DNA of 64,000 bases from a bacterium D16-50 (GCA_003612485.1 RAZA01000002.1:186001-250000), one strand, 5' to 3'; counted from the stretch's first letter, positions 26,053 to 36,343 are shown. The notes: generated from the sequence alone by a model not told the origin. Numbers and translations are program-made.

Positions 26053-27774
26053 TTATGGACGATGGCGGCTGCCCGCTTTGCCAGCTCTTGAATCGTCCTT
26101 TTTCCTGCCTGCCTCTCCTGCCCTATAGGTTCCTCTGGGGACGCCGTCTCCGAAGCCTCTTCCCGGGCCTCTTCCTTCCGCCGAAGGGTTCCCTTCCCCT
26201 CCGGCGCCTCTCGGAGCGCTTCTCCTTGCCCCGGCGCTTCCGGAACTTGTTCCTCCACTACCGGTGCTTCCGGAGACCGTTCCTCTGATACCGGAAGCTC
26301 CTGCGGCTGCTTTTCTTGGTTCTGCTGCTCTTGGAGCGGCCGGCCTCCCTCCCGTTCCCATGCCTTGAACCGTTCCCGGCCTTCCGTTTCCTCTCGGAGC
26401 GATTCTCCCTCCGCCTGCTTGGGCATATTCCGCGTTCTGTCCTGCAACTCTGGCATTGTATCTCTCCCCTTCCTGCTGCAATCTCATATAAATCCCCTGA
26501 ACTATGAAGAACATCATCATGGTGACCATCAGCGAGCTGCCTCCGTAGCTGACAAAGGGCAACGTGACTCCCGTCAGGGGAATCAGCCGTATGCCGCCCC
26601 CCACGGTCAGGAATATCTGAAAGACATACATGATTCCGATTCCGTATACAATGGTCTGGTAGAAGCGGTCCCTGATTCGTGATGCCATCTTCATCATGGC
26701 AAAGAAGCTGGTGAGCATCACTAAAAGCCCGCCTATGCCGAAAGCTACCCCCAGCTCCTCGCACACCGCGGAAAAGGTAAAGTCCTCCTCCACAAACGGA
26801 ATTGCGCCGGGGTTTCCCTTCAGCAGCCCCATGCCGAACCAGTTTCCGCTTCCGATGGCAAAAAGCGACTGGGTTATGGCGTATCCCTGAAAGTCGATGT
26901 ATGTCCACGGATCACGCCATGCCAGCACACGGGTGCGCACATGGGCAAAAAGCTGATAGGCCACATAGGCGGCGCCGCCGCCTCCTACCGTCCCCGCCAG
27001 AAGATACAGCCAGTTTCTGGTAGCCGCCACCACCACAAACACATATGTCACGAAGAAAATGAGCGCGCTGCCAAGATCCTTGGCCACCACCAGCGTTATC
27101 ACATAGGCCCCGGCCACCAAGGCGGTAGCCGCCACTCGCCTGAAGGAAGCGCTGTCCCAGAGCGCCCCGGCCAGAAAGAAGACGAAAATTAGCTTTACCA
27201 GCTCCGACGGCTGAAAGGACACCTTCCACAGCTCTATGGTCAGCATGGAGCCTCTGGTCACATCCCCCAGAACGAAGACGGCCCCCAGCAAAAGCAGTCC
27301 TATAAACCCGTATACCCATGTCAGCTTCTTCCAGAAACGGATCTGCAGCATCAGCCACGGAATGAACATGGAGACGATCAGCGCAATCAGAGCGATCACA
27401 TACTGCTTCACCGCCCTCTGGAAGGATATTCTGGAGATCACGCACAATCCGATTCCCATGAGCATGCCCATATTATTCAGCAGCAGCCTATTTGCCCTCT
27501 CATATATCAGAGGCACTACCAGCACCACCGCCAGCAAGAAAACCTGCACGAACAAATATAAGAACGCATAGTCTGCATTTTTGCTCACCAAAGCCAGATC
27601 CAGAAACATCAGCATCTGAATCGTAAACAAGAGCAGATTCTGAATCACATATATAAAGCCTTTCTTCTCCAGTCTGTCCGTCAGGCACAAGAAGCCGCAC
27701 AAGGCATATATTCCCATCAGCAAGGGAAGCGCATATCTGGACAGTTCCGTAACATATTCCCGCATCTGACCCAT
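26053..27774 (-). CDS. FtsW/RodA/SpoVE family SEDS glycosyltransferase with long basic tail
   Basis: 573 aa. The first ~430 residues are a ten-helix SEDS protein with SFQPSELVKLIFVFFLAGAL, AKDLGSALIFFVTY and the C-terminal VTLPFVSYGGSSL. It polymerises lipid II into glycan strands together with a class B PBP, encoded next. The last ~145 residues are unusual: a Gly/Arg/Ala/Ser-rich, strongly basic low-complexity tail (GSTGSGGTSSGSAGARRSAP) that should be cytoplasmic and disordered. No stop interrupts the frame before 26053, so the tail is translated. A start at 27765 is nearly as good as 27774. Confidence 0.9.
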   Translation of the reverse strand: MGQMREYVTELSRYALPLLMGIYALCGFLCLTDRLEKKGFIYVIQNLLLFTIQMLMFLDLALVSKNADYAFLYLFVQVFLLAVVLVVPLIYERANRLLLNNMGMLMGIGLCVISRISFQRAVKQYVIALIALIVSMFIPWLMLQIRFWKKLTWVYGFIGLLLLGAVFVLGDVTRGSMLTIELWKVSFQPSELVKLIFVFFLAGALWDSASFRRVAATALVAGAYVITLVVAKDLGSALIFFVTYVFVVVAATRNWLYLLAGTVGGGGAAYVAYQLFAHVRTRVLAWRDPWTYIDFQGYAITQSLFAIGSGNWFGMGLLKGNPGAIPFVEEDFTFSAVCEELGVAFGIGGLLVMLTSFFAMMKMASRIRDRFYQTIVYGIGIMYVFQIFLTVGGGIRLIPLTGVTLPFVSYGGSSLMVTMMMFFIVQGIYMRLQQEGERYNARVAGQNAEYAQAGGGRIAPRGNGRPGTVQGMGTGGRPAAPRAAEPRKAAAGASGIRGTVSGSTGSGGTSSGSAGARRSAPRGAGGEGNPSAEGRGPGRGFGDGVPRGTYRAGEAGRKKDDSRAGKAGSRHRP

Positions 27775-27823
27775 CCTTTATCCTAACACTTTTCTATTTC
27801 ATATATCCATCGCCCTGCAGCCC

Positions 27824-30262
27824 TCATTCCACCCCCCGCCTTTCATGGCCGGAGGTATGCTGGCATTCCAAAAAAGCCGCTCCCTTGATAAAGGAATCCA
27901 GAATCTGTCTCGTCTCTTCCGGGGACTCCAAGGTAAAGTCTATCCGAAGATCCACTTTCCCCCTCCATTTTGGAAGCTCCCTGAACAGGGAAAGGGGTAC
28001 GCTGTTGTATATGATATTCATGCAGTGACGGCAATTCGCCACAACGGGAAAGTTCTTCCGATATCTGTCTATGAGCTCCATCTCAAATTGCTGGGCCGCT
28101 GGGGCAGCGCCGTCCCCCTTTGCACATTTCCCTGCCGTCCTGCGCAGACAGTTCGCCGTAAGCATCATAGGGATTCTGCCGTAGACGATTTTCTCCCATG
28201 ACCGCCCTCCACAGAGCCCCCGCTGTTCCGAGGCATTCAGCTCCCAGGGCAGACAGAACCCTTCCGCCACAGCCTCCAGCTCCTCCGCCGCCTGACGGTT
28301 CCACACGTACACTCCCGCGTCCGCGCGGCAGGCAATCCGCCTTCCTTCCCTCCATGTCCCTTTCTCCCGCAGAAAGCCCAGTCCGTCCATGGATCTCACC
28401 AGAAAGCCTGAAAATACGCTGTTATCTGCGACTCTCCTATACACGTCTTCCAGATAAGCGCCGTCAGAGGCCCGCAGAATATAGGGCAGGGCCGCATATA
28501 TGCCGCAGTCGCCCCCCAGAGGGCCGCAGAGGGCCGCGACCCTCTCCCCGTCCTGCTCCACCAGATCCGCATCCACATATATCCGCAGGATCGCGTCTCC
28601 AGCTCCCTTGCAGACAGACAGCCAACCCACAACAGCTTCCAGTTGGCCCATGGTACGAACTGACACCGCATATCCGGCGGCATGTTCTCCGGCGCAGGTT
28701 CCGGTCAGCGGGGCGCTGGGTTTTGCCTTGTCTCTCCGGGCATCCTCAGAATCCTCCACTACGGCCCCAAAGCCTTCCCCCCTGCCTCCCTCGGAGAAGC
28801 CGCGCCCTCCGTAGCCCCTGACCAGCAGAATTTTTTCCTCCAGCTGCGCCGCGGCGGCCCTGCGCAGCTCATTGATCTGCCCCAAGGGATAAAAGCACCC
28901 CTCCTCCACGGACACCTTCATCTCCCGCGCATAAAGGGCGCTGTCTCCCAGCCTGCCCAGCCGGGACGCCGCATCCTCCTCCGATATGGGCTGTTTCTTC
29001 GCCTTCCCCACCATTTCGCCTATGACACGACAGGAAACCGTCTCTTTTTCGGAATCCTTCCCTCCGTTCCAGCCAAATACAATTTCAACGGGCTTCCCTA
29101 TCTGAAAGTCTGCCTTCACCGAAACCGGCAGCTTCAGCGGCGATTCAATATGTTTTTTGCGGACAGACAGCAGCAGCTCCTCATCGCTGCCGCTGTAGGC
29201 AGGACTGGACATCGTGATCATATTCCTGCCGTTTCTCTTATAATAATAGCCGTCCTGAACCTCGCTCCTGATATAGAGCGAGCGAAGCGCCTTCCAGTCC
29301 TCCTTGGCTACAACATAGGCTTCTGCCGCCCCCTCAGGCCCCAGCTTCTCCCGAAGCTCATAATATTTGTCCACGCAGCGTCTATAGATTTCCGTCACCC
29401 CTGCGGCATATTCAGGCTTTTTCATCCGGCCCTCGATCTTGAAGGAATCGATGCCGGCCTCCACCAGCCGGGGAACATGTTCGATGGTACACATATCCTT
29501 CAGACTAAGCAGATGCCCTGCTGCAAGTTCCGTTCCTCCCTCCCGCACCGCATACGGCAGCCGGCAAGGCTGGGCGCACCGCCCCCTATTGCCGCTCCTC
29601 CCGCCCAGAATGCTGCTGAAAAGACATTGTCCGGAATAGCAGTAGCACATGGCCCCATGGATAAAGCACTCTATTTCCATCCCTGAGCTGCCTGAACCTT
29701 CCGGAGGGGAAGCCTCCCCCTTTAAAAATTGCGGGCCGCTGCCATGGTGCTTCTCCGGAGGGGCTCCCTCTCTAAAGCCGCAAAAGGTCTGCTCCTTCAG
29801 GTATAGGATCTCCCAAAGTCCCAGCTCTCTGGCCGGCACCACCCGGCTGACCCCCATCTCCTTCAGCAGGGAAACGCCGTGGCCGCTGCATAGAGTCATC
29901 TGGGTGCTGGCATGGATCTTCAGTCCGGGAAACTGCTCCCGCACCAGCCGCAGCACCCCCAGATCCTGCACGATCACCGCATCCAATTCAGCCTCATAAA
30001 AGGGCAGCAGATAGTCGCGGAGCTCCTCCGTTTCCTTTTCCTTCAAAAGAGTGTTCACGGTGAGGTAGACCTTCCGCCCCATTAGATGCGCGTATCTGAT
30101 ACACCTCACCAACTCCTCCGAACTGAAATTTTCCGCGTAGGCTCTGGCCCCAAACCTGCTTCCGCCCAGATACACCGCGTCTGCTCCGGCGTGAATCGCC
30201 CCATAAAGCCCCTCCGGGTTACCCGCCGGGGCCAGCAGCTCCACTCTGCCAAAGTTATCCAT
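27824..30262 (-). CDS. Peptidase U32 family protein with C-terminal extension
   Basis: 812 aa. The N-terminal U32 domain has ELLAPAGNPEGLYGAIHAGADAVY, HASTQMTLCS, the cysteine cluster GAMCYCYSGQCLFSS with RGRCAQPCR, and SFKIEGRMKKPEYAAGV. The second half is the DUF3656-type collagenase-like extension. Related proteins (RlhA, TrhP, UbiU/V) use a cysteine-bound Fe-S cluster in RNA hydroxylation or ubiquinone pathways; older collagenase labels are weak. Two low-complexity inserts (about residues 160-195, Gly/Ser/Pro/Glu-rich, and about 485-525) are not part of the usual core. AAAGGT precedes the ATG. Confidence 0.9.
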   Translation of the reverse strand: MDNFGRVELLAPAGNPEGLYGAIHAGADAVYLGGSRFGARAYAENFSSEELVRCIRYAHLMGRKVYLTVNTLLKEKETEELRDYLLPFYEAELDAVIVQDLGVLRLVREQFPGLKIHASTQMTLCSGHGVSLLKEMGVSRVVPARELGLWEILYLKEQTFCGFREGAPPEKHHGSGPQFLKGEASPPEGSGSSGMEIECFIHGAMCYCYSGQCLFSSILGGRSGNRGRCAQPCRLPYAVREGGTELAAGHLLSLKDMCTIEHVPRLVEAGIDSFKIEGRMKKPEYAAGVTEIYRRCVDKYYELREKLGPEGAAEAYVVAKEDWKALRSLYIRSEVQDGYYYKRNGRNMITMSSPAYSGSDEELLLSVRKKHIESPLKLPVSVKADFQIGKPVEIVFGWNGGKDSEKETVSCRVIGEMVGKAKKQPISEEDAASRLGRLGDSALYAREMKVSVEEGCFYPLGQINELRRAAAAQLEEKILLVRGYGGRGFSEGGRGEGFGAVVEDSEDARRDKAKPSAPLTGTCAGEHAAGYAVSVRTMGQLEAVVGWLSVCKGAGDAILRIYVDADLVEQDGERVAALCGPLGGDCGIYAALPYILRASDGAYLEDVYRRVADNSVFSGFLVRSMDGLGFLREKGTWREGRRIACRADAGVYVWNRQAAEELEAVAEGFCLPWELNASEQRGLCGGRSWEKIVYGRIPMMLTANCLRRTAGKCAKGDGAAPAAQQFEMELIDRYRKNFPVVANCRHCMNIIYNSVPLSLFRELPKWRGKVDLRIDFTLESPEETRQILDSFIKGAAFLECQHTSGHERRGVE

Positions 30263-30353
30263 ATCTTACCTTTCTGCCGATCCTGGCCGGCGTCTCCTAA
30301 GCGTTGGGCAAAATACCGGAAAAGAAAAGCTGCCCGCCTCCGGACAGCTGACA

Positions 30354-30755
30354 TTACTTTTTCTTTAGTTCGGTCTCAAGCCGCACTAGTTCTTTTGCAC
30401 TCTCGTTCTGCTCCTTCTGCAGAGCCTTCACCTGCTCTTGGGAGCTTTCCAGCTTAATCTGGGCCGATATCAGCTCATGCTTCAAATCGTACAGCTCCTT
30501 ATCCTTAGCCTGCAGCTCCTCCTCCAAAGTCGTAATCTGCTTCTTTGCCTTGAAATAGTCATCGGCAATATTCAGCTGCAGCAGCACCCCCTGCGTGTCC
30601 ATAGGCTGCCTGCGAAAGCTGTCGATTTTATTATATTCATTTACTTTATTGTTGATATAAGACGCAACCTTCTGTAAATATTCCTCGCTTTCATAACCGC
30701 TCAAGGTAAACACCTTGCCGCCGATAATCACTTCCGTATCCGTCTTTGAAGCCAT
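30354..30755 (-). CDS. zapA: ZapA-like cell division protein
   Basis: 133 aa from the ATG at 30755 (an ATG at 30764 is three codons longer). The N-terminal ZapA domain reads TEVIIGGKVFTLSGYESEEY and LQKVASYINNKVNEY, then a long coiled coil runs to the C-terminus (EELQAKDKELYDLKHELISA, EQVKALQKEQNESAKEL). ZapA bundles FtsZ filaments at the division site. The coiled coil is longer than in Bacillus ZapA (about 85 aa), as is common in Clostridia. Confidence 0.9.
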   Translation of the reverse strand: MASKTDTEVIIGGKVFTLSGYESEEYLQKVASYINNKVNEYNKIDSFRRQPMDTQGVLLQLNIADDYFKAKKQITTLEEELQAKDKELYDLKHELISAQIKLESSQEQVKALQKEQNESAKELVRLETELKKK

Positions 30756-30860
30756 ACCCCTCATCCCCTCCGTAAAATATCAAAGACCGCATTCCCCATA
30801 TGCTCCTGACTTGCGTTTATTATATCCTAGATTGCCGTTTCAGGCAAGCATAAAATTCCG

Positions 30861-31859
30861 CTACGCAAACACGCCGCAGCCAAGATGCTGATAAGCCGGC
30901 TCTGTGGCCACCCTGCCCTTGGGGGTGCGGTTCAGAAAACCGTTCTTGATCAGATAGGGTTCATACACATCCTCTATGGTTCCGGAATCCTCTCCGATGG
31001 CCGCCGCCAGCGTGTCCAGCCCCACGGGGCCCCCGTCAAATTTTTGTATAATAGTAAGCAGAATGTTTCTGTCGATATGATCAAGGCCCATCTTGTCCAC
31101 GTCCATCAGGTCCAGCGCCGTTCTGGCCACCTCTTCCGTGATGATCCCATCATATTTCACCTGAGCGAAATCCCGTACCCGCTTCAAAATCCGGTTTGCA
31201 AGTCTGGGCGTGCCCCGGCTGCGGCGGGCCATCTCCAGCGCCCCCTCCGGCTCCAACTCCACCCCCAGAATCCTTGCGGAATGCAGAATGATCAGCTGCA
31301 GCTCCTCCACCTCATAGAACTCCATGTGGTAGATCATTCCGAAGCGGTCCCTCAGAGGCGCCGTCAAAAGTCCCGCCCGGGTGGTGGCCCCCACCAGAGT
31401 AAATCGAGGCAGGTCCAGACGCACGGATCTGGCCGTGGATCCCTTCCCTATCATAATGTCAATGCAGTAGTCCTCCATGGCCGGATAAAGAACCTCCTCC
31501 ACCTGACGGTTCAGACGGTGAATTTCGTCAACGAAAAGCAGATCCCCTTCCTCCAGATTGTTGAGTATGGCGGCCATCTCCCCCGGCTTCTCTATGGCAG
31601 GGCCGCTTGTCACTTTCAGATGCACTCCCATCTCATTGGCTATGATCCCGGCCAGCGTGGTCTTTCCCAGTCCGGGAGGGCCGTAAAACAGCACATGGTC
31701 CAGAGCGTCCTTCCGAAGTTTTGCCGCCTCTATATAGATCTTTAGATTTTCCTTCACCTTTGATTGACCAATATAGTCATCAAGCTTCTGGGGGCGCAGG
31801 GAACCCTCTATCTTTACATCCTCTTCCGTGATATTGGTTTCTATCATTCTTCCCGCCAT
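30861..31859 (-). CDS. ruvB: Holliday junction branch migration helicase RuvB
   Basis: 332 aa, full length. It has [19 protein letters not shown], Walker [16 protein letters not shown], Walker [15 protein letters not shown], sensor [19 protein letters not shown] and the winged helix [17 protein letters not shown]. It is the hexameric motor that drives branch migration with RuvA. AGGAGGGA precedes the ATG. It follows ruvA in the same direction, the normal ruvAB order. No ruvC is in the window. Confidence 0.98.
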   Translation of the reverse strand: MAGRMIETNITEEDVKIEGSLRPQKLDDYIGQSKVKENLKIYIEAAKLRKDALDHVLFYGPPGLGKTTLAGIIANEMGVHLKVTSGPAIEKPGEMAAILNNLEEGDLLFVDEIHRLNRQVEEVLYPAMEDYCIDIMIGKGSTARSVRLDLPRFTLVGATTRAGLLTAPLRDRFGMIYHMEFYEVEELQLIILHSARILGVELEPEGALEMARRSRGTPRLANRILKRVRDFAQVKYDGIITEEVARTALDLMDVDKMGLDHIDRNILLTIIQKFDGGPVGLDTLAAAIGEDSGTIEDVYEPYLIKNGFLNRTPKGRVATEPAYQHLGCGVFA

Positions 31860-31950
31860 AGCTCTTCCCTCCTGCCGTGGAATGTCTCCCTCAGATCATG
31901 TTCTCCCGAAACCTCTCCCCTCAGGCCGACCTCTCCCAATATTTTATCTC

Positions 31951-32562
31951 TCAGAACATTTTCTTCAGCGCGGCCTTCAGCACGGCTCCGGAATCCATCT
32001 CCTCAATTCCCTCAATGGCATTCACCGCCTTCAGGGCCTCCGCCTGTCCGTATCCCAGAGATACCAACGCCTCCACGGCCTCCCGCTTCTGAGCAGTGTC
32101 CGCAGCAGCATTTGACGTACCGCTGTAATCTGCCATTTCTTTCGCTATAAGGGTATCTTCCGCCCGTATTTTCCCCCTCAGCTCCAGTATCAGCCGCTCT
32201 GCCGTCTTGATTCCAATGCCCGGAGCCTTGGAGATGGCCTTCGCATCTCCCGACAAGATGGCAAAACGCAGAGAATCTGCATTCAGGGTTGAAAGAATGG
32301 CAAGCGCCCCCTTGGGTCCTATGCCGCTGACCGTGATACACTGTCTGAAAACCGCCAGATCGTCCCTTGAAAAAAAGCCGAAGAGCGAGACGGCATCCTC
32401 CCGCACGTTCATATAGGTATAGAGCTTTGTCTGCTCTCCCACACCGGGCATTCTGGCTGCCGTATCCGCCGACACTTTTACATTGTAGCCGATCCCCCCC
32501 ACATCTATCACTACATTATCTTCTTCTATGTATTCCACGGTCCCTTTTACATATGCTATCAT
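31951..32562 (-). CDS. ruvA: Holliday junction DNA-binding protein RuvA
   Basis: 203 aa from the ATG at 32562 with GAGAGGTG upstream. It starts MIAYVKGTVEYIEEDNVVID with an OB fold, has the helix-hairpin-helix SGIGPKGALAILS and GIGIKTAERLILEL, and ends in a RuvB-binding domain (GYGQAEALKAVNAIEG). It binds four-way junctions and loads RuvB. Confidence 0.97.
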   Translation of the reverse strand: MIAYVKGTVEYIEEDNVVIDVGGIGYNVKVSADTAARMPGVGEQTKLYTYMNVREDAVSLFGFFSRDDLAVFRQCITVSGIGPKGALAILSTLNADSLRFAILSGDAKAISKAPGIGIKTAERLILELRGKIRAEDTLIAKEMADYSGTSNAAADTAQKREAVEALVSLGYGQAEALKAVNAIEGIEEMDSGAVLKAALKKMF

Positions 32563-32663
32563 TTGCCGCACCTCTCCCAGCCCATCCTATTTCTCCCGCT
32601 CCCTGCGCCATAGCCTAATTATGCAGTCGCTGCCCTTCATTCTATCATATGTGAACATATGTT

Positions 32664-34034
32664 TCAAGCAGTTTTCTCGGCCTTCGCCAAAAGCCTCCGA
32701 TACACCACCGCGAAGCAGGCCAGATGTACCAGAAATGTCAGCGCCCAGCTGATGGGATAGGAAATATAGAGGCAGGGAAGGGTATGGTAGCTGCGGAATA
32801 TGGTGTATATCCACACCACCCTGAACAGACACGCCCCTGTCAGGGACACCAGCATGGGCATGACGGCATATCCCATGCCCCGAAGCACTCCCACCATTAC
32901 ATCCATCATGCCGCAGAGGAAGTACGGGAGACATATGTACCTCATGCGCAGCAGCCCGTATTGTATGGGCTCATATTCCGGCGTGTAAATTTTCAAAAGC
33001 GTGCCTCCGCATAAATATGCCGCGCTGCCCATGAGAATACCCACCCCGATCACCAGCCCCTGACAGATCAGAAGAATCTTTCCCACCCTCCTATACTTCA
33101 TGGCTCCATAATTCTGGCCGCAGAAGCTGATGGCCGCCTGATGGAAAGCATTCATAGAGGTATAGACAAAGCCTTCAATATTGCTGCCTGCGGTATTGCC
33201 CGCCATGACAGTGGAGCCGAAGCTGTTCACCGAGGATTGGATCAGCACGTTGGATATGGAGAACAAGGCTCCCTGCATTCCGGCAGGGATTCCGATCTGA
33301 ATCATTCTCTTCAGCTTGTCCGGAGATATCCGCATACCCTCCAGCACCAGACGGTACTCGCTGTCGGATTTCACCAGACAGCGCACCACTAAAACGGCGG
33401 AAATGACCTGAGACACCACCGTGGCCAAGGCTACTCCCGCCACCCCCATGGAAAAGACAATGACGAAAATCAAATTCAGCGCCACGTTCACCACTCCCGC
33501 AATGGACAGATAATAAAGAGGCCTTCTGGTGTCCCCCACCGCCCGAAGCACCGCGCTGCCGAAATTATACACCATCATAAAGGGCATGCCCCCGAAATAA
33601 ATCCTCATATAGAGGACGGAATGTGAGATCACGTCCTCCGGCGTATCCATCCACGCAAGGGCCGGCCTTGCCACAAAAAAGCCTACAAACACAAGAAGCG
33701 CCCCGCTGGCCAAGGCTGTGGCCACCGCTGTCTGCACCGTCTCTTTCAGCTCGTCCATCTGACCTGAGCCATAGAATCTGGCCACCAGCACGTTCACACC
33801 CACGGAGAGGCCTATGAACAAATTCACGATCAGATTGGTCAGGGAGCCTGTAGAGCCCACCGCCGCAAGAGATTCCTTTCCGGCAAAATTTCCAACCACA
33901 GCCACATCGGCAGCATTGAAGAGAAGCTGCAGGATCCCCGACAGCATCAGCGGAACATAGAACACCAGAATCTTGCCTAAAAGAGGCCCGTTGCACATAT
34001 CTATTTCGTATTTTTTTGAAACTGCTTTCGCCAT
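32664..34034 (-). CDS. MATE family efflux transporter
   Basis: 456 aa with twelve hydrophobic segments. Start features fit the family: LLGKILVFYVPLMLSGILQL, then NAADVAVVGNFAGKESLAAV and the internal repeat with GIPAGMQGALFSISNVLIQS. MATE pumps use Na+ or H+ gradients to export drugs or metabolites; the substrate cannot be predicted. GGAAGGG precedes the ATG. It is the only gene between ruvAB and leuD and is probably its own unit. Confidence 0.92.
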   Translation of the reverse strand: MAKAVSKKYEIDMCNGPLLGKILVFYVPLMLSGILQLLFNAADVAVVGNFAGKESLAAVGSTGSLTNLIVNLFIGLSVGVNVLVARFYGSGQMDELKETVQTAVATALASGALLVFVGFFVARPALAWMDTPEDVISHSVLYMRIYFGGMPFMMVYNFGSAVLRAVGDTRRPLYYLSIAGVVNVALNLIFVIVFSMGVAGVALATVVSQVISAVLVVRCLVKSDSEYRLVLEGMRISPDKLKRMIQIGIPAGMQGALFSISNVLIQSSVNSFGSTVMAGNTAGSNIEGFVYTSMNAFHQAAISFCGQNYGAMKYRRVGKILLICQGLVIGVGILMGSAAYLCGGTLLKIYTPEYEPIQYGLLRMRYICLPYFLCGMMDVMVGVLRGMGYAVMPMLVSLTGACLFRVVWIYTIFRSYHTLPCLYISYPISWALTFLVHLACFAVVYRRLLAKAEKTA

Positions 34035-34073
34035 GATGTCACCCTTCCCAAAATATCGTTGAAAATAACGTTA

Positions 34074-34096
34074 CAGCGGAGCTTGAAACTCCGCTG
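34074..34096 (-). terminator. Hairpin downstream of leuD
   Basis: Minus-strand CAGCGGAG / CTCCGCTG, 8 bp with a 7-nt loop, in the gap between leuD and the MATE gene. A T-rich stretch follows only after eight bases, so it is a modest terminator. Confidence 0.5.
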
Positions 34097-34166
34097 CATC
34101 CCCTATCCGCTCCTTATGAAACTCTGGCAGAACCCAAATCACGATTCATAGAACAACATTTCCGGC

Positions 34167-34703
34167 TCATTTATCCTGTTTGCTGTTGATATAATTGACC
34201 AGCCCCTCCGAGGCGATGATCCTCTGCATGAACTCAGGGAACGCCTGCCCCTTGAAGGAAGTGTTCTTTGTCAGGTTGGTGATGATGCCTGTATCGAAAT
34301 TCACCTCAACCTCATCCCCTGCGCCGATGCCTCTGGCCGCCTCAGGGCATTCGATGATGGGCAGCCCGATGTTGATAGCATTCCTATAGAAAATTCTGGC
34401 GAAGGTCTCCGCAATGACGCAGCTTACTCCCGCTGCCTTGATGGCGATGGGCGCATGCTCTCTGGAAGACCCGCAGCCGAAATTCTTCTCCGCAACGATA
34501 ATGTCCCCCTTCTTCACCTTCTTGATGAAATCTCCGTCGATATCCTCCATACAATGGGCCGCCAGCTCCCCAGGCTCGGAGGTATTCAGATATCTGGCCG
34601 GAATGATCACATCTGTATCCACGTTATCCCCGTATTTAAAAACCGTTCCCTTTGCATTCATATCATTGACCAGTCCGGACGGACGGCCCCTCTGACAAAT
34701 CAC
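34167..34703 (-). CDS. leuD: 3-Isopropylmalate dehydratase small subunit
   Basis: LeuD-type swivel domain with [20 protein letters not shown] and [20 protein letters not shown]. With LeuC it isomerises 2-isopropylmalate in leucine synthesis. Homologues begin at [11 protein letters not shown], i.e. the ATG at 34661 (164 aa), but that ATG has no ribosome binding site. A GTG at 34703 has AGGAG at exactly 7 nt, giving a 14-residue N-terminal extension (178 aa). I list the longer form on ribosome-binding evidence and flag the conflict. The small-subunit subfamily of about 163 aa is the short bacterial/archaeal type. Confidence 0.9.
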   Translation of the reverse strand: MICQRGRPSGLVNDMNAKGTVFKYGDNVDTDVIIPARYLNTSEPGELAAHCMEDIDGDFIKKVKKGDIIVAEKNFGCGSSREHAPIAIKAAGVSCVIAETFARIFYRNAINIGLPIIECPEAARGIGAGDEVEVNFDTGIITNLTKNTSFKGQAFPEFMQRIIASEGLVNYINSKQDK

Positions 34704-34882
34704 AGAGCCGCTCCTATCCGGATTCCCTTTCTCTGCTATATTTCAAACCCTTCCGCTTCTTTTCGCTGCATTTCTTTTGCTGCATTTTTAGTACAATTTT
34801 ATTGCATGTTTTATATTGTTCTTTCCTGCCTGCCGGCTTTTCTCAGACTCTTTTCCCTTCCGGTTTTTTACGGTTCTGCCGC

Positions 34883-36151
34883 CTACAGCTCCTCGGGGCC
34901 TAAGATCCTGCCTGCCACCGCGCTGGCAGCGGCCACCGCCGGACTGGCAAGATAAATCTCGGAAGAGACATGCCCCATACGTCCCACAAAGTTCCGGTTG
35001 GTGGTGGACACACAGCGCTCTCCCTCCGCCAGAATCCCCATATAGCCTCCCAGACAAGGGCCGCAGGTAGGAGTACTGACAATGGCTCCCGCCTGAATGA
35101 ACGTCCTAAGAAGCCCTTCCTCCATAGCCTGCAGATAGATGGCCTGCGTGGCGGGAATCACGATACAGCGCATCCCTGATGCCACATGTCTTCCCTCCAG
35201 AACCCGGGCCGCCGTCCGCAGATCCTCCAGCCGTCCGTTGGTGCAAGAGCCGATGACCACCTGATCAATGGCAATAGGCTCCATCTTGCTGATCTCCTCC
35301 AGCGTATGGGTGTTCTCCGGTAAATGGGGAAATGCCACCGTGGGCGTCAGACTTCCCAGATCGATGGTATACTCCGCATCGTACTCTGCATCCTCGTCGG
35401 CCGCAAAAATCCGGTAGGGCTTTGAAGAATGGGCCTTTATATACTCCTCCGCCAGCGCGTCCACGGGAAAGATCCCGTTCTTGCCCCCGGCCTCGATGGC
35501 CATGTTGGCTATGGTGAACCGGTCGTCCATAGAAAGATTCCCGATTCCGTCACCCACAAATTCCATTGATTTGTACAATGCCCCGTCCACCCCGATCATG
35601 CCGATGATATGTAAAATCACATCCTTGCCGCTGACCCACTTAGCCGGCTTTCCCGTCAGGTTGAACCGGATGGCGGCAGGCACCTTGAACCACGCCTTTC
35701 CGGTGGCCATTCCCGCAGCCATATCGGTACTGCCCACTCCCGTAGAGAACGCTCCCAGAGCGCCATAGGTACATGTATGGGAGTCCGCGCCGATGACCAC
35801 GTCCCCTGCCACGGTAAGCCCTTTTTCCGGCAGGAGCGCATGCTCGATGCCCATCTCTCCCACCTCGAAATAGTTCGTTATCTCATTTTTCCGGGCAAAC
35901 TCTCTGACGCATTTGCAGTGCTCCGCAGACTTGATATCCTTATTGGGCACGAAATGATCCGGCACCAGAGCAATCTTGTCTTTGTCGAACACGCCCTTAT
36001 TCTGAAACTTTTCCATTTCCTTGATGGCCACGGGGCTGGTAATGTCATTGCCCAGCACCAGATCCAGCTTCGCCTCGATCAGCTGTCCTGCCTCCACCTT
36101 GTCAAGCCCTGCCGCCGCGGCAAGGATCTTCTGTGTCATCGTCATTCCCAT
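34883..36151 (-). CDS. leuC: 3-Isopropylmalate dehydratase large subunit
   Basis: 422 aa from the ATG at 36151, preceded by GGGAGGT; the frame is open 66 codons further upstream but that part is leader sequence. The [4Fe-4S] ligands are in [12 protein letters not shown] and [10 protein letters not shown], and [20 protein letters not shown] is the aconitase-family signature. It forms the heterodimer with LeuD, whose gene lies 180 nt downstream, a wide gap for subunits of one enzyme. A leaderless-peptide or T-box style control element was looked for in the 36152-36485 gap and not recognised. Confidence 0.96.
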   Translation of the reverse strand: MGMTMTQKILAAAAGLDKVEAGQLIEAKLDLVLGNDITSPVAIKEMEKFQNKGVFDKDKIALVPDHFVPNKDIKSAEHCKCVREFARKNEITNYFEVGEMGIEHALLPEKGLTVAGDVVIGADSHTCTYGALGAFSTGVGSTDMAAGMATGKAWFKVPAAIRFNLTGKPAKWVSGKDVILHIIGMIGVDGALYKSMEFVGDGIGNLSMDDRFTIANMAIEAGGKNGIFPVDALAEEYIKAHSSKPYRIFAADEDAEYDAEYTIDLGSLTPTVAFPHLPENTHTLEEISKMEPIAIDQVVIGSCTNGRLEDLRTAARVLEGRHVASGMRCIVIPATQAIYLQAMEEGLLRTFIQAGAIVSTPTCGPCLGGYMGILAEGERCVSTTNRNFVGRMGHVSSEIYLASPAVAAASAVAGRILGPEEL

Positions 36152-36314
36152 ATGCTCATACCTCCCTGCCCGTTTAACGCGCATATCCCATAACGGACAT
36201 ACGAATCTCTCAGGCAATCTTCTTAAATTCCGCACAACAGATTCTATAAGACATGCCGCATGCCGCAAAGAATGGCCAAAAACAAGCAAACATATCCTAA
36301 GCTTTATAAATAAG

Positions 36315-36343
36315 ATGATAGCACAGTTGCAGGTATTGTTCAA
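36315..36343 (-). promoter_or_regulatory. leuC promoter
   Basis: Minus-strand TTGAAC (36343-36338), 17-nt spacer, TATCAT (36320-36315). The start point would be near 36308, giving a leader of about 157 nt before leuC with no leucine-codon run or T-box motif that I can see. Confidence 0.6.

Noticed and set aside
26258..26908. Third minus-strand frame (216 codons) within the FtsW-like gene
   Set aside because: Begins inside conserved SEDS sequence, is a frame-shifted reading of it, and lacks a ribosome binding site.
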